NCBI RefSeq assembly: GCF_001006305.1
Contig: NZ_LBHJ01000001.1
Location: 310,001 to 374,000, forward strand
Source of the DNA: Silvibacterium bohemicum
GTDB taxonomy: Bacteria > Acidobacteriota > Terriglobia > Terriglobales > Acidobacteriaceae
Length of the DNA stretch: 64,000 nucleotides
Reading direction: 5' to 3'
Shown: positions 49,900 to 57,118 of the stretch, one piece after another
Layout of the letters: each line of letters begins with the position of its first letter
How positions within the stretch are numbered: position 1 is the stretch's first letter
Notes under the pieces: generated by a model
Database searches by the model: none
Told to the model about the DNA's origin: nothing
What the model saw: the letters and a program-made list of their open reading frames with translations, nothing else
Program-made: the position numbers and the translations under genes

Positions 49900-52368
49900 A
49901 TGAGCCCTTCCGCATCGCCATCCGTTGGTTCCACTCCTCTGCTGCGCCGCGCTGCCGTTCTCGGAGCCGGAGCCATGGGCTCGCGCATCGCGGCCCATCT
50001 GGCGAATGCTGGCGTACCGGTGCTCCTGTTGGATATCGTTCCGCCGGGAAACGCTGCCTCGCGCAGCAGCATCGCCGTGAGCGCAATAGCGGCGCTGCTC
50101 AAAGCCAAGCCCGCTGCGTTTTATGATGCTGCCAGCGCCGCGCTGATTACGCCCGGCAACTTCGAAGACGATCTGGAGCGGCTGAAAGACTGCGACTGGG
50201 TGATCGAAGCCGTCGTCGAGGACCTCGACATCAAGCAGGCGCTGATCGGGAAGATTGCTCCGCACCTGCATCCCCAAGCCATCGTCACCACCAACACCAG
50301 CGGCCTGCCAGTGGCGTCGATAGCCGCGAAAGCCACGCCGGAGTTCCGCCGGCGCTGGTTCGGCACGCACTTTTTCAACCCGCCGCGCTACATGCGGCTG
50401 GTCGAAGTCATCCCTACGCCGGAGAGCGACGCTTACGCCGTCGCCTCCATCGCGACATTTGCCGACCGCAGGCTGGGCAAGGCCATCGTCTTCGCCCGCG
50501 ACACGCCCAACTTCATCGCCAACCGCATCGGCGTCTTCTCCATGCTCACCGCGGTGCGCCTGATGCAGGAGCAGGACCTGAACATCGAAGATGTTGACGC
50601 GCTCACCGGCTCCATCATCGGCTGGCCGCGCACCGGCACCTTTCGCCTTGCCGACATGGTTGGCATCGATGTGCTGGCGCACGTGGCGCGGAACTTCGCC
50701 GCGTCTCAAGGGCACGACGCGGCCGCCATCAAGCTGCCTGACTTCATCGCGGCCATGCTGGAGCGCCGCTGGCTGGGCGACAAGACCGGGCAGGGCTTCT
50801 ACAGGAAAGACCCGGCCATCGCCGATCCGAAAAAGAATCGCCTAGCACTTGATTGGCGCACCCTCGAATATCGTGAAGCAGCGCGGCCAAAGTTTCCATC
50901 GATCGAAATGGCGAAGAATGCCGAATCGCTGCCCGAGCGTCTGCGCCTCGTCCTCGGCGGCGATACGAAGAAAGACAAAGCCGCGGCCTTTCTCTTTCCC
51001 CTGCTGACATCCATCTGGAATTACGCCGCCGATGTCCTGCCCGAGATTGCCGACTCGCCCGCGGACATCGATCGCGCCATGCGCACCGGCTTCAACTGGG
51101 AGTTCGGTCCCTTCGAGATGTGGGATGCCGCAGGCGTGGCTGCAACAGTCGAGCGGCAGCGCGCGGATGGTGCGCACATAAGCACGCAGGCCGAAACTCT
51201 GCTGGCATCGGGAAATTCCTCCTGGTATCGGGACCAGCCGTATCGGGATCAGCCGGAAGAGCCACAGGTCTTCGACACCGCAACGAAGAGTTATCGCGCC
51301 GTGAGCCTGCCGTCAGGCGTCGCCACGGCGGCAAGCTTTCGCAGTGCGAATAAGGTGGTGCGCAAGAACCCCGGCTGTTCGCTCCTCGACATCGGCGAAG
51401 GCATCGCGCTGCTCGAGCTGCATTCGAAGAAGAACGCCATCGGCGACGACATCGTGTCGATGATTACGCAGACGCTCAATCCATCCAGCGAGCACGTGCG
51501 GAACTTCCGCGGCTTTGTCATCGGCGGCGATGCCGGCGACTTCTCTGTGGGCGCCAACCTCATGCAGCTTCTCCTCGTCATCCAGGAGGGCGAGTGGGAC
51601 GAAGTTGAGCAGGCCATTCGCGCTTTTCAGCGCATGACGTCCGCGATCAAGTTCTGTCCGCGCCCGGTGGTTTCCGCGCCCTTCGGTATGTGCCTCGGCG
51701 GAGGAACGGAGATCTCGCTGCACGCTGCGCGCCGTCATCCCCATGCCGAGTTGTATATGGGGCTCGTCGAAGCCGGCGTCGGTCTGGTGCCTGGCGGCGG
51801 TGGCACCAAGGAGATGGCGCTGCACGCCATCGATGCTGCACGCGCCTCTGTGGGGATCGATCCTGCTGCTGCGCCGTTGCGCTTCGCGCTCTCTGCCGAC
51901 CTGCAGGATGCGTTGCGTCAGCGCTTCGAAACTGTAGCGATGGCTAAGGTCTCGACTTCGGCTGCAGAGGCGCGTGGGCTAGACCTGCTCGCACCGTCCG
52001 ACCCCATCGCAATGAATCGCCAGCGCCTTCTCCTCGACGCGAGGGAGACGGCCATCGCTCTCGCCGAAGGCGGATTCACCGCGCCCGTGCCGCGTACCGT
52101 TCCCGTCCCCGGCGAAGCCGTGCTGCCAACCTTGAAGCTGGGTGTGCATCTCATGCGAAAGGCGGAGTACATCAGCGATCACGATGTGAAAGTAGCCACG
52201 CACATCGCGAACATCCTGTGCGGAGGTTCCTTGACTCCCGGCTCCCTCGTGAGTGAACAATATCTTCTCGACCTGGAGCGCGAGGCCTTCCTCTCGCTGT
52301 GCGGCGAGCGCAAAACACAGGAGCGCATCGCTTACACGCTGCAAACCGGAAAGCCGCTACGGAACTGA
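49900..52368 (+). CDS. fadN: 3-hydroxyacyl-CoA dehydrogenase / enoyl-CoA hydratase fusion (FadN type)
   Basis: ATG 49900 is preferred to 49807 because the NAD motif follows at once: AAVLGAGAMGSRIAAHLANA. The 822-residue product has the dehydrogenase first (THFFNPPRYMRLVEVIPTPE with catalytic His and Glu; PNFIANRIGVFSMLTAVRLM; GWPRTGTFRLADMVGIDVL) and a crotonase domain in the C-terminal part (GDFSVGANLMQLL oxyanion loop, MCLGGGTEISLHAARR, GLVEAGVGLVPGGGGTKEMA). This order matches Bacillus FadN/YusL, not E. coli FadB. It performs hydration and oxidation steps of beta-oxidation; thiolase and acyl-CoA dehydrogenase follow. Confidence 0.95.
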   Translation: MSPSASPSVGSTPLLRRAAVLGAGAMGSRIAAHLANAGVPVLLLDIVPPGNAASRSSIAVSAIAALLKAKPAAFYDAASAALITPGNFEDDLERLKDCDWVIEAVVEDLDIKQALIGKIAPHLHPQAIVTTNTSGLPVASIAAKATPEFRRRWFGTHFFNPPRYMRLVEVIPTPESDAYAVASIATFADRRLGKAIVFARDTPNFIANRIGVFSMLTAVRLMQEQDLNIEDVDALTGSIIGWPRTGTFRLADMVGIDVLAHVARNFAASQGHDAAAIKLPDFIAAMLERRWLGDKTGQGFYRKDPAIADPKKNRLALDWRTLEYREAARPKFPSIEMAKNAESLPERLRLVLGGDTKKDKAAAFLFPLLTSIWNYAADVLPEIADSPADIDRAMRTGFNWEFGPFEMWDAAGVAATVERQRADGAHISTQAETLLASGNSSWYRDQPYRDQPEEPQVFDTATKSYRAVSLPSGVATAASFRSANKVVRKNPGCSLLDIGEGIALLELHSKKNAIGDDIVSMITQTLNPSSEHVRNFRGFVIGGDAGDFSVGANLMQLLLVIQEGEWDEVEQAIRAFQRMTSAIKFCPRPVVSAPFGMCLGGGTEISLHAARRHPHAELYMGLVEAGVGLVPGGGGTKEMALHAIDAARASVGIDPAAAPLRFALSADLQDALRQRFETVAMAKVSTSAAEARGLDLLAPSDPIAMNRQRLLLDARETAIALAEGGFTAPVPRTVPVPGEAVLPTLKLGVHLMRKAEYISDHDVKVATHIANILCGGSLTPGSLVSEQYLLDLEREAFLSLCGERKTQERIAYTLQTGKPLRN

Positions 52369-52450
52369 TCGAGTGAATCGCGAGAATCAAATACAGAAAC
52401 GCGCGTATGGCTGCAATCCCGCCCGCGTTTGCAATCTAAGGAAGAGCAGG

Positions 52451-53113
52451 ATGAAATATGACGGGAACGATGAGTCATTCGGATTCGAGGCTGCCTTGCT
52501 CCTGAAAAGCACGAGCATCCTCCTCATGTTTCTTGTCATGATCTCCGCCGCACGGGCGCAATCCGGAGCGCCATCGCAGTCTTCACCCGATCTTGCGGAG
52601 AAGGCCGAGACCGGAAGCGCGCGCCTGCCCAGCGGCACGGAAGTCGCTTATCGCATCCGTTTGCTGCCGCTGGCCTCGTTCCCGTCGCTGCCCGCGGCCA
52701 TCGCCAGTCAACTGCAGCAGAAGAATTGCATGGTGCCGCAGACGTACGAGGCGCGCCGGCCGGAGAATGTGATTCATGGCGCATTCGAAAAACAGGGAAG
52801 CGATGACTGGGCGGTTCTTTGCTCGGCGAGCGGCACGACCGCGCTCTACGCATTTTTCCAGTCGCGTCCGGACCAGCCCATTCTGTTGAGGAGCCAGCGC
52901 GATCAGGAATGGCTGGGCGCAGAGGCCGGCAGCGGTTACGGCGCGGCGTGGGGCATCTCCATCGCCGACGCTTCGCAGATTCGACCACTCAAGTCGAGCC
53001 GGCACATCGCCCCGATCGATCATGCGGGAATTCGCGACAGCAATGTCGAACGCTCCTCATCCATCCATTACTTTCACAACGGCGCGTGGGTTCCGCTCGA
53101 TGGCGGAAACTGA
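52451..53113 (+). CDS. Secreted protein of unknown function within the fad operon (220 aa)
   Basis: Not recognised. ATG 52451 follows GAAGAGCAGG. The N-terminus (MKYDGNDESFGFEAALLLKS-TSILLMFLVMISAARAQS) is a signal peptide with a long charged lead. The mature part has two Cys (KNCMVPQTYEA, AVLCSASG), SDDWAVLCSASGTTALYAFF and a C-terminal IDHAGIRDSNVERSSSIHYF. It sits between fadN and fadA in the same direction, 82 bases after fadN and 65 before fadA; any link to lipid metabolism rests on position only. Confidence 0.75.
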   Translation: MKYDGNDESFGFEAALLLKSTSILLMFLVMISAARAQSGAPSQSSPDLAEKAETGSARLPSGTEVAYRIRLLPLASFPSLPAAIASQLQQKNCMVPQTYEARRPENVIHGAFEKQGSDDWAVLCSASGTTALYAFFQSRPDQPILLRSQRDQEWLGAEAGSGYGAAWGISIADASQIRPLKSSRHIAPIDHAGIRDSNVERSSSIHYFHNGAWVPLDGGN

Positions 53114-53178
53114 CCGCCGATGCCAGTCGCCACGCGTCCTAACTACGATGACCCCAGCGAGAACCATCGAGGTGTTTT

Positions 53179-54363
53179 ATGAGTGACGTATATATCGCCG
53201 CTGCTGTTCGCACAGCGGTCGGCAAGGCTCCCAAAGGCACCCTGGCCGCCACGCGCCCCGACGATCTGGCCGCATACGCGATTCGCGGCGCGCTCGATCG
53301 TGTGCCGGAGCTCGATGCGCGAGAGATCGAAGATGTAATCCTCGGCTGCGCCATGCCCGAAGCCGAGCAGGGAACCAACGTGGCTCGCATCGCGAGCCTG
53401 CGCGCTGGACTCCCGGTCGAGGTATCGGCGATGACCATCAACCGTTTTTGTTCGTCCGGATTACAGGCCATCGCCCTCGCCGCCGATTCCATCCGCTCGG
53501 GACGTGCGCAGGCCTCGATCGCCGGAGGCACCGAGTCGATGAGCATGATCCCCGGCGCAGGAAATAAATTCAGCGCCAACCCATGGCTGATCGACAATCA
53601 TCCGGACGCTTATCTGTCGATGGGCCTCACCGCGGAGAATGTAGCGAAGAAGTACGGCATCTCGCGCGAGCAGGCGGACGAGTTCTCGCTGGCCAGTCAT
53701 CGCAAGGCGCTGGCTGCAATCGAAGCAGGAAGGTTTGTCGACGAAATTGTGCCGATTACGGTGACAAATACCATCCCGGGCACGAAGCCGGCCAGGCCCG
53801 AGGTGAAATCGAGCGAGTTTAAGCGCGATGAAGGCCCGCGCGCCGACACTTCTGCCGAAGCTCTCGCTAAGCTGAAGCCCGTATTTCACGCCCAGGGCTC
53901 GGTGACAGCTGGGAATTCGTCGCAGACCTCCGACGGCGCGGCGGCAACGATAGTGATTTCCGCAGAGCGGGCGAAGCAGCTCGGTATCCAGCCCCTGGCG
54001 CGTTTCGTCAGCTTCGCGACCGCAGGCTGTCCTCCGGAAGAGATGGGCATCGGCCCGGTCCACGCAATCCCCAAAGCTCTGAAGCTGGCCGGCCTCGAAC
54101 TTAACCAGATCGATCTCATCGAGTTGAACGAAGCCTTCGCGGCGCAGGCATTGGCGGTGATCCAGCAGGCCGGACTCGATCCGGCGAAGGTCAACGTGAA
54201 TGGTGGCGCGATCGCTTTGGGACATCCGCTGGGCTGCACCGGAGCCAAGCTTACGGCAACCTTGCTCTACGAGATGAAGCGCCGGAATCTGCGCTACGGC
54301 CTGGTAACGATGTGCGTTGGTGGAGGCATGGGCGCCGCTGGGGTATTTGAAAATTTGAATTAA
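53179..54363 (+). CDS. fadA: Acetyl-CoA C-acyltransferase (3-ketoacyl-CoA thiolase)
   Basis: The 394-residue product has nucleophile Cys91 ([15 protein letters not shown]), catalytic His in [23 protein letters not shown] and the second Cys in [11 protein letters not shown], all thiolase signatures. It cleaves 3-ketoacyl-CoA in the last step of beta-oxidation. No loop typical of biosynthetic acetoacetyl-CoA thiolase can be judged by eye. Second enzyme of the fadN-A-E set; GAGGTGTTTT before ATG gives a weak ribosome site. Confidence 0.95.
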   Translation: MSDVYIAAAVRTAVGKAPKGTLAATRPDDLAAYAIRGALDRVPELDAREIEDVILGCAMPEAEQGTNVARIASLRAGLPVEVSAMTINRFCSSGLQAIALAADSIRSGRAQASIAGGTESMSMIPGAGNKFSANPWLIDNHPDAYLSMGLTAENVAKKYGISREQADEFSLASHRKALAAIEAGRFVDEIVPITVTNTIPGTKPARPEVKSSEFKRDEGPRADTSAEALAKLKPVFHAQGSVTAGNSSQTSDGAAATIVISAERAKQLGIQPLARFVSFATAGCPPEEMGIGPVHAIPKALKLAGLELNQIDLIELNEAFAAQALAVIQQAGLDPAKVNVNGGAIALGHPLGCTGAKLTATLLYEMKRRNLRYGLVTMCVGGGMGAAGVFENLN

Positions 54364-54406
54364 ACCTGTAACGGCCGCGTTCCGTGCCCCAAGCCATCAT
54401 CGACGA

Positions 54407-54427
54407 TGTGTCACATTATGTGCCACA
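54407..54427. promoter_or_regulatory. Twin TGTGnCACA operators before the vapBC-like genes
   Basis: TGTGTCACA (54407-54415) and TGTGCCACA (54419-54427) are two 9-base palindromes 12 bases apart, just before the antitoxin ATG at 54436. The spacing, about one helix turn, is typical for antitoxin-bound operators. Confidence 0.55.
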
Positions 54428-54435
54428 ATGAATCG

Positions 54436-54675
54436 ATGCCAACCATGAACATGCGTGAGCTCCGCGACACCCGCAAGTTGAAGGCGTGGCTGCGGGCAGG
54501 CAAGTCGATCGAACTCCGGGACCGGGACCTGGTGATCGGTCGCATAGTGCCCGAAGAGAAGGTGCCATCCGAAAAAGATTGGCCTGATTTCGAGGCACGT
54601 CATCGAGAGCTCTTCGGCGATCGCGTTTTTAACGCTGTCGAAAACTTCTTAGAAGATCGCCATGGTCGTTATTGA
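54436..54675 (+). CDS. vapB: Phd/VapB-family antitoxin
   Basis: The 79-residue product from ATG 54436 (MPTMNMRELRDTRKLKAWLR) has the Phd/YefM-like N-terminal DNA-binding fold (GKSIELRDRDLVIGRIVPEE) and an acidic helical C-terminus (DWPDFEARHRELFGDRVF) suited to bind a toxin. ATGs at 54406 and 54418 lie inside the operator palindromes and are unlikely. The stop TGA overlaps the TTG start of the PIN gene. Confidence 0.82.
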   Translation: MPTMNMRELRDTRKLKAWLRAGKSIELRDRDLVIGRIVPEEKVPSEKDWPDFEARHRELFGDRVFNAVENFLEDRHGRY

Positions 54676-55097
54676 ACATCTATGTCGATTCAAGTTTCCT
54701 GGTAGCGGTCTATCTATCCGATACGCATAGTCCCGGGGCATTGCGGCGTATCGCTCAACGTCCGCAGATATGGCTCACTCCCTTTCACAAAGTCGAGATG
54801 ATGCACGCCATAGCTCAGAACGTGTATCGCGGCGATCTTACTCAGGGAACAGCGGAAAAAATACGCAAAGGCTTTGTAGGCGATTGCGAATCCGGTGTGT
54901 GGTCTTTGACCGAGATGCCGGCGGGAGTTTTCGAATCGGCTGCCGCGTTGGCGCTTCGTCATGTATCTCGAATCGGCGGCCGAACCCTCGATACCCTCCA
55001 CGTCGCATCAGCCATCGAACTCAAGGCGCAGCATTTCTGGACCTTCGATGAGCGCCAGGCAAAGCTCGCTAAAGCCGCTGGTCTCAAGGTCTCCTGA
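54672..55097 (+). CDS. vapC: VapC-family PIN-domain ribonuclease toxin
   Basis: The TTG start at 54672 overlaps the antitoxin stop (TTGA). The 141-residue product has the PIN acidic residues: Asp in MNIYVDSSFLVAVYL, Glu in FHKVEMMHAIA, Asp in GGRTLDTLHVASAIEL and Asp in FWTFDERQAKLA. All four are present, so the toxin is probably active as an Mg-dependent RNase. The pair lies between thiolase and acyl-CoA dehydrogenase genes in the same direction. Confidence 0.9.
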   Translation: MNIYVDSSFLVAVYLSDTHSPGALRRIAQRPQIWLTPFHKVEMMHAIAQNVYRGDLTQGTAEKIRKGFVGDCESGVWSLTEMPAGVFESAAALALRHVSRIGGRTLDTLHVASAIELKAQHFWTFDERQAKLAKAAGLKVS

Positions 55098-55168
55098 GTG
55101 GTTCATCCCCCACGCACAAAAACGGAGTAAACTGCTCCGTGCTTCAAGACTGAGGAGCTAAGAGCGAT

Positions 55169-56998
55169 ATGTCCACTCCCGTTGCGCCGACTCCAGTTGC
55201 GCCCACTCCCGTCACCGGCGGCAGCTTTCTTTTGCAGGAGGCCGATCCCGCCGGCATCTTTACTCCCGAAGATTTCTCCGACGAGCAGCGTCAGATCGCA
55301 GACACCACTGCCGACTTCGCCGCGAACGAAATTCTCCCCGCAGCCGCGGAGATCGAAGCCAAGAATTTTGACGTCACCTGCGCACTGCTGCGTAAAGCGG
55401 GCGAGCTGGGACTGATGGCCGTCGATGTTCCTGAGGAATACGGCGGCCTGGCCATGGACAAGGTTACGTCCGCCATCATTGCCGACCGCATGTCGGTGTT
55501 GGGCAGCTTCAGCGTGGCCTTCAGCGCGCATACCGGCATCGGCACGCTGCCGCTGGTGTGGTACGGAACCCCGGCGCAAAAGACAAAATACCTGCCCAGG
55601 CTCGCCAGTGGAGCATGGCTTTCGTCCTACGCGCTTTCCGAAGCCACCAGCGGCTCGGATGCAATGAACATGAGCGCTCGCGCGGTGCGCGATGGCGACC
55701 ACTATGTACTGAACGGCGAGAAGATGTGGATCACCAACGCCGGCTTCTCCAACCTCTTCACCATCTTTGCCAAGATTGCCGACCCGGCCGATCCCGACCC
55801 ATCGAAGACGAGGATGTCGGCGTTTCTCGTCGAGCGCACCACGCCCGGCCTTAGCATCGGACCCGAAGAGCACAAGCTCGGCATCCGCGGTGCATCGACC
55901 TGTCCGGTGATCCTGAACGACTGCCGCGTGCCGGTTGAGAACCTGCTCGGCGAAGCCGGTAAGGGGCATCACATTGCCTTCAACATTCTGAACATCGGCC
56001 GTTTCAAGCTGGGCGCGGCATGTGTCGGCGGCGCGCGCAACTCGCTCGCCAATGCCGTGAGCTACGCGAAGGAACGCAGGGCTTTCGGCAAGGCCATTGC
56101 GGAGTTCGGCCTCATCCAGCAAAAGATCTCCGACTCGGCGACCCGCATCTACGTCGGCGAATCGATGGCCTATCGCACCATCGGCGCGATCGATGCAGCG
56201 CTCGAGGCCATCCCCGAAGCACAGGCGAATGATTCGCGCGAGATACAGAAGCGCATCGAGGAATTTGCCGTCGAATGCTCGATCCTCAAAGTCTGGGGCA
56301 GCGAGATGCTGGATGCGGTGGTCGATCACACCCTGCAAATTTACGCGGGCTACGGTTATGTCGAGGAGTATCCAGCGGAGCGCGCCTATCGCGATTCGCG
56401 CATCAATCGCATCTTTGAGGGCACCAACGAGATCAACCGGCTCATCATCACCGGCTTTCTGATGAAGCGAGCATTGAGCGGGCAGCTTCCTCTGCTCGCG
56501 GCAATCAAGGATTTAATGGATGAGCTGATGTCGCCGCCGTCCTTCTCCGGAACAGAGGACAATGACGACCCGCTCGCGCGAGAAGTGCAGATGCTGGCCA
56601 ATGCCAAGAAGCTCGCGCTCTTCGCCGCCGGCTCGGCGAGCCAGAAGTACATGAACGGCCTCGGTGAGCAGCAGGAGATCATGGGCGCGCTGGCCGACAT
56701 CATCTGCGAGGTCTATGCCTTCGACTCCGCGTTGGCGCGCGCCCGCAAACTGGCGGCATCCGCTTCTCCTCATGCGCAGCTGGCGGCGCAGATGACCCAG
56801 CTCTACGCAGTGTCGGCGTTTCATATCATCGAAGTCGCAGCGCGGCAGGTAATCGCGGCTGTCGCCGAAGGTGACATGCTGCGTACGCAGCTGGCGATCT
56901 TTCGCCGGCTGGTGAAGCACGAACCCGCGGATACCGTCGCCCTCAGCCGCGCCGTCGCCAAAGCCGTCATCGACCACGGCCGCTATACCATGGCATGA
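55169..56998 (+). CDS. fadE: Acyl-CoA dehydrogenase (FadE type)
   Basis: The 609-residue product starts with a low-complexity PVAPTPVAPTPVTGG leader, then the ACAD domains: LMAVDVPEEYGGLAMDKVTS, YALSEATSGSDAMNMSARAV, LNGEKMWITNAGFSNLFTIF (FAD/NADP-like loop), LGIRGASTCPVILNDCRVPV, ERRAFGKAIAEFGLIQQKIS and the catalytic Glu region YVEEYPAERAYRDSRINRIFEGTNEINR. A C-terminal helical extension of about 160 residues fits Bacillus FadE and VLCAD-like enzymes. It makes enoyl-CoA, which FadN then hydrates and oxidises. Confidence 0.95.
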   Translation: MSTPVAPTPVAPTPVTGGSFLLQEADPAGIFTPEDFSDEQRQIADTTADFAANEILPAAAEIEAKNFDVTCALLRKAGELGLMAVDVPEEYGGLAMDKVTSAIIADRMSVLGSFSVAFSAHTGIGTLPLVWYGTPAQKTKYLPRLASGAWLSSYALSEATSGSDAMNMSARAVRDGDHYVLNGEKMWITNAGFSNLFTIFAKIADPADPDPSKTRMSAFLVERTTPGLSIGPEEHKLGIRGASTCPVILNDCRVPVENLLGEAGKGHHIAFNILNIGRFKLGAACVGGARNSLANAVSYAKERRAFGKAIAEFGLIQQKISDSATRIYVGESMAYRTIGAIDAALEAIPEAQANDSREIQKRIEEFAVECSILKVWGSEMLDAVVDHTLQIYAGYGYVEEYPAERAYRDSRINRIFEGTNEINRLIITGFLMKRALSGQLPLLAAIKDLMDELMSPPSFSGTEDNDDPLAREVQMLANAKKLALFAAGSASQKYMNGLGEQQEIMGALADIICEVYAFDSALARARKLAASASPHAQLAAQMTQLYAVSAFHIIEVAARQVIAAVAEGDMLRTQLAIFRRLVKHEPADTVALSRAVAKAVIDHGRYTMA

Positions 56999-57118
56999 AG
57001 TTCGTTTATAGATGACTTTCGTGCGAAAGTAGACTTTGCCGTGGCGAACTTCGTCCCACCTTATAAGGCGAAATCGCGTCTGAGTTTCCACTGGCGTCGA
57101 TTCCGCTTGAAGAGGGCT

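Noticed and set aside
49669-50715. Minus-strand open frame overlapping the start of fadN
   Set aside because: No domain signal and Arg/Gly-rich; the NAD-binding motif of FadN lies on the plus strand.
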